Virus record (IMG/VR): IMGVR_UViG_3300025141_000440
Coordinates: 1 to 32,450 of that record
Origin: a virus
DNA: 32,450 nt
Strand: one strand, 5' to 3'
The position numbers were made by a program, and so were the translations under genes. The notes beneath the pieces are model-generated. The model was not told the DNA's origin. It made no database searches and saw nothing but the letters and a program-made list of their open reading frames with translations. Position 1 is the stretch's first letter. Each line of letters starts with the position of its first letter. This document shows positions 5,582-14,032 of this stretch, in pieces.

Positions 5582-7787
5582 GGCATACAAATTTCAAATC
5601 GGAACCGCATATGTTTCCGGTAATATTGAATTACAACCCGACTATGATTTATTAGTCGACAAAGATGGCGTCTCTGATCTTGGTTCATCGGCTAAACGTT
5701 TTGCAAACGCATACGTTGACAGTTACTACGGAGACGGATCAAACTTAACAGGCATTTCGTCTGACAATGTGGACGTTACTGGTTCAGCCGTCGACGCCGC
5801 ACTGATGCTCGTGGGTGCACAAACTGCTAGCGCTAGTGGTGTAGGCTTGGCGGTCGCGACCTCCGACGGCAGCACAAACCCCACCAACGCTCTGCTGACT
5901 TTCAACCCCAGTAGCGGGCTGCTTTCCGGTTCGGGTGCAATCCAAGGCAACAGCCTTTCATTGAATGGCGCTGCTGCAATTAGCAATCAAGGTGCAGTTT
6001 CAGGTGTTACGACTATTGCCGCTTCTGGACTTATGTCTGTCGCCTCCATCTCGATGGACGACGGCTCTACTCTCGGCCCGGATTCGGTTGCAGATTTGGT
6101 TACTTTTTCTGCTGATGGTGACATCACCATTAAAGACGGTGCATATGATTTCAATATCGCTGCACACGATGGTACAAATGGTCTGGCCCTCGGTGGTACC
6201 ATTGTTGGTGCTAGCGCCAATGAACTTAATTATAACCAGGGTGTGACTGCGGGTACAGCTATTGCTAGTGCAACGGTTGTTCTTAACTCAAGCAAAGACG
6301 TTACTGGTATTAACGGGCTTACGGCTTCGTATTTCTATGGCGATGGTTCTAACATTACAGGCCTTTCCTCAGACAGTGTGGATGTTACTGGTTCAGCCCT
6401 TGACGGTGCGCTTATGCTTGTCATGTCTCAGACTGCTAGTGCTAGCGGCGCCGCCCTCGCTGTCGCTACTTCCGATGGTAGTACAAACCCAAGCAATGCA
6501 ACCTTGACCTTCAACCCCAATAGTGGGCTGCTCTCTGGTTCAGGTGCAATTCAGGGCAATAGTCTTTCCCTAAATGGGGCTGCTGCAATTAGCAATCAAG
6601 GTGCAGTTTCAGGTGTTACGACTATTGCCGCTTCTGGACTTATGTCTGTCGCCTCCATCTCGATGGACGACGGCTCTACTCTCGGACCGGACTCTGTTGC
6701 TGATTTGTGGACCTTCAGTGCTGATGGCGATACGACACAGAAGGATGGTGCGTATGATTTTGATATTGCATCGCACGATGGTACAAATGGTCTTAAGCTT
6801 GCAGGTACCCTCGTCACTTCGACTGCTGCTGAGCTTAACTATGTGGATGTTACGGCCGGTACAGCGACTGAATCCAAGGCTGTCGTGCTCGATGCTAGCA
6901 AAGATATCGCTGGACTCAATGATGTCTCAGCTGCTGGTTTGACTTTGTCAGATCTAGATGAAGGCGGCATCCTGATCGCCGGCGCATCCGGTGTGCTAAG
7001 CACCTCCGTTGACAACCTCGAGTGGACCACCGACCGCGAAGACAACAACGGCTATTTAGCTCTGGTCGTTTCTTCTTCTGCTAGTGGTAGTGCCGTACTC
7101 GGTGACGGGTTCTTTATGATGACGGACGAAGAAGACGAGGACATCTGCTTTATCACTGCCGACGGCGCCGAATTCGCAGTCGACATCGCCGTCGACGCAG
7201 ATGTTGATCTAGATGGGGCCACCGCCATTGGTGGTACACTTAGTTTTGATGAAGGCTCTTCGCAGACCATTGACATGACTACGAATGCCGTGACAATCCA
7301 GCTCGCGGAAGACACATCGGGCACCAATGGTGCTCTCTTGTTCTACACGGGCTCGGGTGGCGACTTCATGAAGTTTGACACTCAGTATGACTATGTTGCA
7401 ATCCAGCAGGACTTTAGTGCGTCGTGCTCTAATGTCTACCTTGGTAGTGGCGCTAGTGCTGCAGTCAACGTCGTGGGGCGCCTGGACATTGGATCTGGCG
7501 TTCGTTACGATAGTGTGGCCGTTAAGACCACAACTGCAACTCTGGACAACCAGGATAGTTATGTTATTTGCCAGGGTGGTGGCTCTGCCTTCACCGTCAC
7601 TTTGCCGGCCTCGCCGACAAATGGTGAGTTCTTTGCCATCAAGCGTGCATCTACGATGAGTGCTGATTTGACAATTAGCGGCAATGGCAACAACATTGAT
7701 GGACAAAGTACCATCATCTTGGAGTCGGCTGGTGCTGCAGTGTCGGTGGTGTATGATTCAACTGGTGATCAGTGGAACGTATTCTAA
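5580..7787 (+). CDS. Fibre-like virion protein with duplicated 203-aa repeat
   Basis: A 735-aa, Ser/Ala/Gly/Asp-rich, cysteine-poor protein typical of phage fibres. The start ATG follows AGGAGG at 5565-5570. Order: an N-terminal segment (MAYKFQIGTAYVSGNIEL); two tandem 203-residue repeats from about residue 49 to 454, each beginning YYGDGSN or FYGDGSN and including DDGSTLGPDSVADL and a C-terminal AELNY-VTAGTA segment; then a unique acidic part; then a C-terminal domain (VTLPASPTNGEFFAIK to DQWNVF) related to those of the two neighbouring fibre genes. AELNY-VTAGTA and GDGSNLTG motifs recur in tail-fibre proteins of marine phages. It is followed by two hairpins, one a terminator, so the 3.7-7.8 kb genes may form a unit. 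Whether it is attached to the head, neck or tail cannot be told from sequence. Confidence 0.7.
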   Translation: MAYKFQIGTAYVSGNIELQPDYDLLVDKDGVSDLGSSAKRFANAYVDSYYGDGSNLTGISSDNVDVTGSAVDAALMLVGAQTASASGVGLAVATSDGSTNPTNALLTFNPSSGLLSGSGAIQGNSLSLNGAAAISNQGAVSGVTTIAASGLMSVASISMDDGSTLGPDSVADLVTFSADGDITIKDGAYDFNIAAHDGTNGLALGGTIVGASANELNYNQGVTAGTAIASATVVLNSSKDVTGINGLTASYFYGDGSNITGLSSDSVDVTGSALDGALMLVMSQTASASGAALAVATSDGSTNPSNATLTFNPNSGLLSGSGAIQGNSLSLNGAAAISNQGAVSGVTTIAASGLMSVASISMDDGSTLGPDSVADLWTFSADGDTTQKDGAYDFDIASHDGTNGLKLAGTLVTSTAAELNYVDVTAGTATESKAVVLDASKDIAGLNDVSAAGLTLSDLDEGGILIAGASGVLSTSVDNLEWTTDREDNNGYLALVVSSSASGSAVLGDGFFMMTDEEDEDICFITADGAEFAVDIAVDADVDLDGATAIGGTLSFDEGSSQTIDMTTNAVTIQLAEDTSGTNGALLFYTGSGGDFMKFDTQYDYVAIQQDFSASCSNVYLGSGASAAVNVVGRLDIGSGVRYDSVAVKTTTATLDNQDSYVICQGGGSAFTVTLPASPTNGEFFAIKRASTMSADLTISGNGNNIDGQSTIILESAGAAVSVVYDSTGDQWNVF
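5724..6941 (+). repeat. 609-bp in-frame tandem repeat (two units), with a 107-bp exact core
   Basis: Unit 1 is about 5724-6332 and unit 2 about 6333-6941, with a constant offset of 609 bp, exactly 203 codons. The block 5970-6076 is identical base for base to 6579-6685 (107 bp), while the flanks have diverged at synonymous and some non-synonymous sites. The patchwork of exact and diverged parts suggests an older duplication partly re-homogenised by gene conversion. Confidence 0.9.
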
Positions 7788-7796
7788 GAAAACTCT

Positions 7797-7817
7797 AACC
7801 TCTCTTCGGAGACGGTT
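7797..7817 (+). other. Hairpin with UUCG loop upstream of the terminator
   Basis: AACC-TCTC-TTCG-GAGA-C-GGTT forms an 8-bp stem with one bulged C and a TTCG tetraloop. It begins 10 nt after the stop codon of the fibre gene and lies 10 nt before the terminator hairpin. It may protect the transcript 3' end or support termination. Confidence 0.5.
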
Positions 7818-7827
7818 ATACAACACG

Positions 7828-7860
7828 GGGCGGGTATCTTTCGAGGTGCCCGCCCTTTTT
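7828..7860 (+). terminator. Intrinsic terminator after the 5580 fibre gene
   Basis: GGGCGGGTATCT (7828-7839), loop TTCG, AGGTGCCCGCCC (7844-7855) and TTTTT (7856-7860) make a 12-bp stem with two G-T pairs, a UUCG tetraloop and a U tract. It ends 24 nt before the next start codon, so the 7884 gene probably relies on readthrough or on a promoter not recognised here. Confidence 0.9.
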
Positions 7861-7883
7861 GTATTTGAGATTCTATATATGAT

Positions 7884-9704
7884 ATGGCTTATAAATATTC
7901 AAAAGGCAAGACTTATCAGGGCGACATCTATAATGAAGATGACACCCAGAGAAATACTTATTTAGACTGGAGTGAAGATGCAGTTGGAATCGTAGCCGGC
8001 GGTGAGCTGGCTTTCACTATCTCGGGATCCAATGATGAGATTAGTTCGTCGTACAATCTTTCTGCGTCTGCCTTCTATGGCGATGGTTCGGCGCTCTCAA
8101 ACATCACAGCCACAGCATCCCCAGCCGGATCCGACACAAACGTTCAATATAATGATGGCGGTAGTACGGGCGGCGACTCTGGGTTTGTTTATGATGGCGC
8201 TGGGTCAATCACGGTCACCAATTCTGTAACAGCATCTAACGGCATTAAGTCTGACGGGGTTAATCAATTTACCGCAGGTACCTGTTTCTCTCCTCCCGTG
8301 GCCGTTACCTCAAGTATAAAATACTACCCCCAAGTTCTCAGCTGGCAGCACTACTCACTCCCGGCTACGGGAGCTTTCGTGATTCACACAAATATAACGG
8401 CCAGTAGCCACGAGATGTTTGAGATCAGGGTACACGGATATAATTATTTTGGCGCCGGTATGATTGACTTTACGATAGGAGGCTACGCCTACGCCACCAT
8501 GGCGCGTACAATATCTGGAACCGGTTCCGCGGCCTATGGTAGTATAACAGATAACGGATCAGATGGGTACAGGAAATGGCTCGGTATTGATGCTAATGGT
8601 TATGTGTCCATAGCTATTGGTGATTATGATCTGTCAAACACGAAAGATCACTATTTCTGGAACCTGAGTGCTGATTTTTGGTCGTTACGGAATCTATCCA
8701 ATCCATATGAAGGTGATCCCTGGAGCGTGGAACTCAGCGCTGTTGAGGGTTTTGGATGGACAGATATACGAGGGGTGTATGGACAGGCGGGCGTTCCCAT
8801 GACTGCCCCTATTACCTCTAAGGCTACATGGGGTAATTCCTGGGTTATGATTAATACCGGTTCCTCCGGAGGAGAGTCCAATCCCCCACTATACACCCTG
8901 GACGTAAATGGTGACATCCGTGTAAGTGATGATCTGTTTGTTGATGATTTTGCTAGCCTTGACTCTTGTAGAATTGGCACGACACAGACAGACCCAGGCA
9001 CCGGCAACCTAGTTGTTGAGGGCAACGTCGGCATCGGTACCGATACGCCGGCGTACACCCTTGATGTACAAGGATATATGAGTGTCGGCACGGCAGGCAC
9101 TGCTTATATTATTAATAATAATGACACTAACACTCATATTAAACTTGGTGGTGGTGGTGAGCCAGGGCTTGATGGAATGACCTTTACCTGCGGCGGCAAA
9201 GCTATGCTGACCCTAGACGAGAACGGTCTAGATACCGTGACAGTCGGTACCACGGGCGACGCAACGGACTTTAAGGTTATGACAGCCAATACCGACTATG
9301 CTCTATACGTGTCGGGAGGAGCTGATAGAGTCGGCATCGGCACGGCAACACCCAACTCCACCTTTGAAGTTAGTGGCTCTCAAGCAGGCAACTATACAGT
9401 TATTACTGGTGATATGACGCTAGATGAAACTCACTACATAGCAGACCTTGCGACAAATGCCACAACAACCGTAACTCTCCCAGCTGCTAGCGGAGTTACC
9501 GGAAGAACATATCACATTTTGAGTACCGGCAATGGCGATGACACGCTTACGATTGACTCCAACGGCGGTCAGTTTATGGGTTCCAACCAGAGTGAGGGTC
9601 CAGAGGATTCAATCGAAATCGAGGGTAGCGCGCAGAGCGTTACGCTGGTGAGTACTGGCACGTATTGGTTTATTTTAACAGATAACAGGCAGCAGGGACA
9701 CTAG
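7884..9704 (+). CDS. Fibre-like virion protein with a central sugar-binding-like region
   Basis: A 606-aa protein, the third of the fibre group. It starts MAYKYSKGKTYQGDIY, similar in style to the start of the previous gene. It has an FYGDGSALSNI motif (about 8072-8105), a DTNVQYNDGGS segment, then a region unique to this copy (about residues 130-300) rich in Tyr and Trp (SWQHYSLP, HEMFEIRVHGYNYFGAGMI, YRKWLGID). That pattern is common in beta-sandwich fibre or receptor-binding domains. Then come repeats of the type NVGIGTDTPAYTLDV and VGIGTATPNSTFEV, typical of fibre shafts, and a C-terminal domain (TVTLPAASGVTGRTYHIL to TYWFIL) shared with its neighbours. The ribosome site is weak (TTGAGA), unlike most genes here. 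Host binding is a reasonable guess for the central part only. Confidence 0.7.
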   Translation: MAYKYSKGKTYQGDIYNEDDTQRNTYLDWSEDAVGIVAGGELAFTISGSNDEISSSYNLSASAFYGDGSALSNITATASPAGSDTNVQYNDGGSTGGDSGFVYDGAGSITVTNSVTASNGIKSDGVNQFTAGTCFSPPVAVTSSIKYYPQVLSWQHYSLPATGAFVIHTNITASSHEMFEIRVHGYNYFGAGMIDFTIGGYAYATMARTISGTGSAAYGSITDNGSDGYRKWLGIDANGYVSIAIGDYDLSNTKDHYFWNLSADFWSLRNLSNPYEGDPWSVELSAVEGFGWTDIRGVYGQAGVPMTAPITSKATWGNSWVMINTGSSGGESNPPLYTLDVNGDIRVSDDLFVDDFASLDSCRIGTTQTDPGTGNLVVEGNVGIGTDTPAYTLDVQGYMSVGTAGTAYIINNNDTNTHIKLGGGGEPGLDGMTFTCGGKAMLTLDENGLDTVTVGTTGDATDFKVMTANTDYALYVSGGADRVGIGTATPNSTFEVSGSQAGNYTVITGDMTLDETHYIADLATNATTTVTLPAASGVTGRTYHILSTGNGDDTLTIDSNGGQFMGSNQSEGPEDSIEIEGSAQSVTLVSTGTYWFILTDNRQQGH

Positions 9705-9740
9705 AAATCACAACTATTAGTCATTTCCCCATCTTACGAA

Positions 9741-9747
9741 CTATTTA
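9741..9747 (+). promoter_or_regulatory. CTATTTA motif upstream of the scaffold gene
   Basis: One of five CTATTTA copies found in gaps before virion genes. It lies 40 nt before the ATG of the scaffold gene, in a 76-nt gap with no sigma70 promoter. It is a candidate late promoter element. Confidence 0.4.
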
Positions 9748-9780
9748 TTTTTGATAAGTCATCAGATTTGGAGTAATTCT

Positions 9781-10878
9781 ATGTCTTCACTATTAGAAGA
9801 AGCGATTGTAGACGCTAAAGCCCTCAAGGAAGCCGCACTTAAAAACGCGGAAACAGCCGTGCTAGAGAAGTACGCCGGCGAAGTTCGCGGAGCCCTTTCG
9901 TCTTTACTAGAGCAGGATGAGTTGGGCCTAGGTCTTGAGGAGGAAGAAGCCCCCGAGGCGGATGCCACCTTTATGGAAGACGTACCCTTTGCCTTTCAGA
10001 ACGAAGAAATTGATGCCCCCGCTGACGACGAGTTGGTGGAAATAGACTTCAGTCAACTCAAGGCACGCATCGAGGAAGAGGAGGCTGCAGGCGCAGAACC
10101 GGCGGCTCCTGAACTTAATGATGCTTTGGGCCTCGCCGACACTTTAGCGGAAGAAAGCGAGACAGAAGACGAGGAAGAGATCATGTCGGCCTCCGCGAGT
10201 GAGGACGATGCTGAACTAGCTGGATCTTCCGCGCGCGTCGACTTAGAAGAAGACGCAGACATTGCTCTCAGCGAAGAGGTGTTATCTGATCTTATCGAAG
10301 AATTAGTTGTGGACATGGTCCCCCGACCTCAAGGATGGTCGGCTGAAGGATCTACCTACAACAGTATTGAGCAGGCTAACGATGATGCCATGCTCGCAGC
10401 ATTGGAAGCACACCCGGAGGGCGTGGAAGACGAGGACGAAGAAACTCGAACCGCCCCAGATGTAGTTTCCGATGATGAGTTATTTGAAACCAAATACTCT
10501 GAACTTAAAGAATCAACGGAAGAGCTACGTGCTCTTCTATTTGAAGCCAAGACTCAGCTTACTAAGTTGAACTTGGAAAACGCCAAGCTTGTTTATCAAA
10601 ACAAGGCACTAAGCAGCGCCTCCTTGAATGAGCGACAAAAGAATAAAATTGTCGAAGCTGTTCAACTTGCCAATTCTGTTGAAGAAGCGAATATGATTTT
10701 TGAAACAATTCAAAACGCAGTGGGGATCCCGAACTCTAATAATAGTTCGAGACCACAAACACTTCGTGAAGCGGTTCAGAGACCTACATCGCTTTTGATC
10801 AACTCTAAGAAAAACAACGAGGCAACACACGATCCTAATATGGATCGTATGCTGCGTTTAGCAGGTTTGAATAAATGA
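9781..10878 (+). CDS. 22: Prohead core scaffolding protein (T4 gp22-like)
   Basis: The main internal scaffold around which the capsid shell assembles; it is degraded by the gp21 protease before DNA packaging. The 365-aa product is strongly acidic in residues 40-250 (runs of Glu/Asp/Ala), mostly helical, and has a coiled-coil-like stretch (SELKESTEELRALLFEAKTQ). The C-terminus has the gp22 pattern: ERQKNKIVEAVQLANSVEEA, then LREAVQRPTSLL, then DRMLRLAGLNK. I chose ATG 9781 over an upstream TTG at 9751 because TGGAG at 9769-9773 is 7 nt before it and the N-terminus MSSLLEEA suits the family. It precedes the capsid gene by 31 nt. It is longer than T4 gp22 because of the acidic region. Confidence 0.85.
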   Translation: MSSLLEEAIVDAKALKEAALKNAETAVLEKYAGEVRGALSSLLEQDELGLGLEEEEAPEADATFMEDVPFAFQNEEIDAPADDELVEIDFSQLKARIEEEEAAGAEPAAPELNDALGLADTLAEESETEDEEEIMSASASEDDAELAGSSARVDLEEDADIALSEEVLSDLIEELVVDMVPRPQGWSAEGSTYNSIEQANDDAMLAALEAHPEGVEDEDEETRTAPDVVSDDELFETKYSELKESTEELRALLFEAKTQLTKLNLENAKLVYQNKALSSASLNERQKNKIVEAVQLANSVEEANMIFETIQNAVGIPNSNNSSRPQTLREAVQRPTSLLINSKKNNEATHDPNMDRMLRLAGLNK

Positions 10879-10909
10879 CATTCAACAACAAATTATAGGA
10901 GGTTATAAA

Positions 10910-12661
10910 ATGTCTATTGTACAGAAATTAACCGAAGGTATCGTTAACCGCGATCTCTCAGCCGAAGGTGCTGCCCTCATTGGAAAATGGGAACAGACCG
11001 GACTGCTTGAGGGTATCGGCGACGACACCGCTCGGAACGGAATGGCCCGATTGCTTGAGAACCAAGCAAAAGAGTTACTTCGAGAGTCTTCATCCATGGC
11101 GGGTGGAGACGTTGAGGGCTTTGCGGCTGTCGCATTCCCCCTCGTTCGCCGTGTATTCGGCTCCCTGATCGCCAACGATCTCGTTAGCGTTCAGCCGATG
11201 AGTTTGCCCTCGGGCCTCATCTTCTTCCTGGATTTCACCACTTCGGATAGTGGCCCAGGACTCCCGCGCTTGGGCTATGGTCAGATTGACGGAACCGCTC
11301 AGGGCCGAGAGGCTTCTCTCTTCGGTGGCGGACGCGTAGGCGCCCAGATCACCGGTGGTGTCCTCTTGACGGGACTCAACGCCGAGGCTGGCCCTTATGC
11401 GTTGAACAATGGTTACTCGTCTCCGACGGGTTCCGCGACGATCGTGACAACCCCGCGGGCTTCTGGCTCAGTTGGTGTAGGTGGAATCCCCCAGTGGGAT
11501 AGCGATGATAATGTCGTCTCAGTAGGAGCGTACGGTGGCGATAGTGTTCTGCAGTACGACCCGGATCTGACTTCCGGTTCTGCTTTCGCTCAGAATACTA
11601 TTACTCTGGCGTCCCTGTCCCTGGCCGATGGTACTGGCTTTAACAAAGAGGACCTCGTGGCTTGCGAGTTCCCGCTGGATCAAGGCCTTGACGGACAGCT
11701 TGTTCGTCGTTTGACTCGCATAGATAAGAACGACAGCGACCTGGTTCTTCTGACCGTTGTTGCTAGTGGAGCTGTTACCCCAGCTGCCCTTGATGCACTT
11801 CTCGATGGCGCGGTCACTATTAACGTGCCGATCAACGACAACTTTATTGACGGCGGGCCGCTTGGTTCCGTTATCGGTGCTGATACTTGGGGATTGGAAG
11901 GTAATGCGAACATTCCTGAGATCGACATCCGAGTCGACAGTGTGTCCGTTACGGCAGTCACCAAGAAGCTCAAGGCCAAGTGGACCCCGGAGTTAGGACA
12001 GGATCTTAACGCCTACCACAACCTTGATGCCGAGGTCGAGCTTACTCAGATTCTGTCTGAGCAGATCGCTCTTGAGATTGATCGTGAGATCCTTGAGGAC
12101 CTCGTCCGCGGCTCAAAGGCTGGTATTCGTTACTGGTCTCGCCACCCGGGTCAGTTCCTCAACCGAGAGACAGGTGTTGTTTCCACGGTTACACAGGACT
12201 TCACGGGTAACGTGAGCGAATGGTATGAGACCCTCATTGAGACCATCAATGATGTCTCTGCACAGATCCACCGCAAGACTCTGCGTGGTGCTGCTAACTT
12301 CTGCGTCGTTGGACCAGAGGTTGCCAACATCCTTGAGTTCACTGCCGGCTTCCGTGCCAATGTGACTGCTGATAGCGACCGCGGAGATGCGGGTGCTGTT
12401 AAGGTTGGTTCCCTTTCGAAGAAGTTCGACATTATTGTCGATCCTTACTTCCCGCGTAACTTGATCCTTGTGGGTCGACGCGGAAGTAGCTTCCTTGAGA
12501 GTGGTTATGTGTACGCACCTTATGTGCCGCTGCAGACCACCCCGACGATCTTCGGCGTTGAAGACTTCGTGCCTCGCAAGGGCGTGATGACTCGATATGC
12601 CAAGAAGATGGTTCGTCCGGATATGTATGGACTTGTTATTGTCCGCGGTCTTGAAGACTAG
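10910..12661 (+). CDS. 23: Major capsid protein (T4 gp23-like)
   Basis: Main shell protein with the HK97 fold. The 583-aa product has the gp23 signature FAAVAFPLVRRVFGSLIANDLVSVQPM followed by PSGLIFFLDF. The C-terminal part (FDIIVDPYFPRN and YVYAPYVPLQTTPT) is also typical of the family. The N-terminal 59 residues look like the delta domain removed by the prohead protease: LLRE at 56-59 fits the (L/I)-x-E rule and is followed by SSSMAGGDVEGF, so cleavage after Glu59 is likely (T4 cuts after Glu65). An AGGAGG at 10897-10902 gives a strong ribosome site, and a terminator follows the stop. It is somewhat longer than T4 gp23 (521 aa). Confidence 0.95.
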   Translation: MSIVQKLTEGIVNRDLSAEGAALIGKWEQTGLLEGIGDDTARNGMARLLENQAKELLRESSSMAGGDVEGFAAVAFPLVRRVFGSLIANDLVSVQPMSLPSGLIFFLDFTTSDSGPGLPRLGYGQIDGTAQGREASLFGGGRVGAQITGGVLLTGLNAEAGPYALNNGYSSPTGSATIVTTPRASGSVGVGGIPQWDSDDNVVSVGAYGGDSVLQYDPDLTSGSAFAQNTITLASLSLADGTGFNKEDLVACEFPLDQGLDGQLVRRLTRIDKNDSDLVLLTVVASGAVTPAALDALLDGAVTINVPINDNFIDGGPLGSVIGADTWGLEGNANIPEIDIRVDSVSVTAVTKKLKAKWTPELGQDLNAYHNLDAEVELTQILSEQIALEIDREILEDLVRGSKAGIRYWSRHPGQFLNRETGVVSTVTQDFTGNVSEWYETLIETINDVSAQIHRKTLRGAANFCVVGPEVANILEFTAGFRANVTADSDRGDAGAVKVGSLSKKFDIIVDPYFPRNLILVGRRGSSFLESGYVYAPYVPLQTTPTIFGVEDFVPRKGVMTRYAKKMVRPDMYGLVIVRGLED

Positions 12662-12688
12662 CATACCTGACGTAAGGTCAAAATAGTT

Positions 12689-12718
12689 AAAGCCCCGTCT
12701 CTTTTGAGGCGGGGCTTT
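12689..12718 (+). terminator. Intrinsic terminator after the capsid gene
   Basis: AAAGCCCCGTCTC (12689-12701), loop TTTT, GAGGCGGGGCTTT (12706-12718) is a 13-bp stem with one G-T pair, ending in TTT. The A-rich 5' arm makes it potentially bidirectional. It lies 27 nt after the capsid stop codon. Confidence 0.9.
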
Positions 12719-12725
12719 CTATTTA
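12719..12725 (+). promoter_or_regulatory. CTATTTA motif before the neck gene
   Basis: CTATTTA directly follows the capsid terminator stem and lies 32 nt before the ATG of the gene at 12751. It is one of five such copies. The terminator-then-motif order suggests that a new transcript begins here. Confidence 0.4.
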
Positions 12726-12750
12726 GTAACAGAGCACACGAGGAACTTTC

Positions 12751-14022
12751 ATGGCGATCCCTAATCTACAACCTGCCTCTACATCTAATTCAAATGTCCT
12801 ACCGGTCACCGGATCCACAGCAAATGTGGGCGCAACACTGCCTTTTGGTGTTTATGCTGGTTCTGGAGCATTTGTTTCAGGGGCGGCCGACCAGGTGGCC
12901 TATACATATAAAAAACTGGGGGGCGACGTCCTAGATATTGAACTGGCAGAAGGAAATGTTTATGCCGCCTATGAAGAAGCGGTTTTAGAATATTCTTATT
13001 TGGTTAATTTACACCAAAGCAAGAATTCTTTATCTGATCTGCTAGGGGCTGCCACCGCCTCTTTTGACCAAGACGGCCAAATTGAGTCAGGTCATGCACT
13101 CTCTGGGTCAGATGTCGAACTACGTTATCCTCGCTTTGATTATGGCTTCTCACGCCGCGTATCCGAGAGATCAATTACTGAAGTGGGATTAGGAGGAACT
13201 CTCCCTATCTACTCTGGCTCCATTGATAAAGTATCAGGCCAGCAGGATTATGATTTGCAGGCCCTTCTTTCGGCATCCTCTGCCACCAATACCGACGCCT
13301 CCTTTTTTGGCCAGATCGGCGATAAACGGGTGCAGATTCGTAAAGTATTCTTTAAAACCCCACGAGCGATGTGGCGCTTCTATGGATATTATGGTGGATT
13401 TTCCGTCGTGGGCAATATGCGCACCTACGGCCAGTATGCAGACGACTCAACGTTTGAAATAGTCCCAGTCTGGCAAAACAAGCTTCAAGCCATGGCCTAC
13501 GAGGATGCTCTCTGGACGCGTATTTCTCATTATTCATATGAAATTAAGAATAATATGTTGCGTATCTATCCTCGACCTCAGGGAACATCCCCAGAGAAAT
13601 ATTGGGTAGAATTTACAATTGAAAACCAATATGCACCCTGGGAAGAGGGTACAGGGCAGCCCAAGTCTGGTATTGAGGGTATTAATAATATGAATACTCT
13701 ACCATTTGCTAACATTCCTTATGCAAAGATTAACTCGATTGGTAAGCAGTGGATCCGGCGGTTTGCTTTGGCACTCACCAAAGAGATTTTGGGACAAGTG
13801 CGCGGCAAGTTTGCAACAGTGCCGATCCCGGGCGAGAGTGTAACTCTAAATGCTGCCGAACTCCTGGGTCAGGCAAAGGCCGAGCAAGATATGCTCCGCG
13901 ATGAACTTAAGACGATTCTAGATGAGTTAACTTATACTGAAATGGCTGCCAAGGATGCCACTTTGCAAGATTCTACCAAGAAAGTGATGGAAAACATCCC
14001 CACCGGCATCTACGTTGGATAG
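12751..14022 (+). CDS. Neck/head-completion protein (T4 gp13-like candidate)
   Basis: A 423-aa virion protein. The segment YKKLGGDVLDIELAEGNVY followed by AAYEEAVLEYSYLV resembles the N-terminal helices of head-tail adaptor proteins. The later part AMAYEDALWTRISHYSYEIK followed by NNMLRIYPRPQG matches, by pattern, the YYE-(helix)-N-x-L-x-I stretch of gp13-type neck proteins in marine T4-like phages. Residues 1-45 are Ser/Thr/Gly-rich and probably disordered. The start ATG has GAGGA upstream (12740-12744). It sits between the capsid gene and the gp15-like gene, as gp13 and gp14 precede gp15 in T4. The match is by eye, so the safe call is a structural protein of the head-tail junction. Confidence 0.5.
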   Translation: MAIPNLQPASTSNSNVLPVTGSTANVGATLPFGVYAGSGAFVSGAADQVAYTYKKLGGDVLDIELAEGNVYAAYEEAVLEYSYLVNLHQSKNSLSDLLGAATASFDQDGQIESGHALSGSDVELRYPRFDYGFSRRVSERSITEVGLGGTLPIYSGSIDKVSGQQDYDLQALLSASSATNTDASFFGQIGDKRVQIRKVFFKTPRAMWRFYGYYGGFSVVGNMRTYGQYADDSTFEIVPVWQNKLQAMAYEDALWTRISHYSYEIKNNMLRIYPRPQGTSPEKYWVEFTIENQYAPWEEGTGQPKSGIEGINNMNTLPFANIPYAKINSIGKQWIRRFALALTKEILGQVRGKFATVPIPGESVTLNAAELLGQAKAEQDMLRDELKTILDELTYTEMAAKDATLQDSTKKVMENIPTGIYVG

Positions 14023-14032
14023 GGGATAGACA

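Noticed and set aside
7209-7706. 165-codon minus-strand open frame within the 5580 fibre gene, and similar long antisense frames at 22148-22771 and 12113-12664
   Set aside because: Antisense to clear structural genes, with no ribosome sites and no family wording; they arise from codon bias of the sense strand.
7890-7897. TATAAATA, the T4 late promoter core
   Set aside because: It lies inside the first codons of the 7884 gene (Tyr-Lys-Tyr), so a transcript from it would miss the start codon. A second copy at 22256-22263 is deep inside the tape-measure gene.
9751-9780. TTG start extending the scaffold gene by 10 codons
   Set aside because: No ribosome site upstream, whereas TGGAG fits the ATG at 9781.
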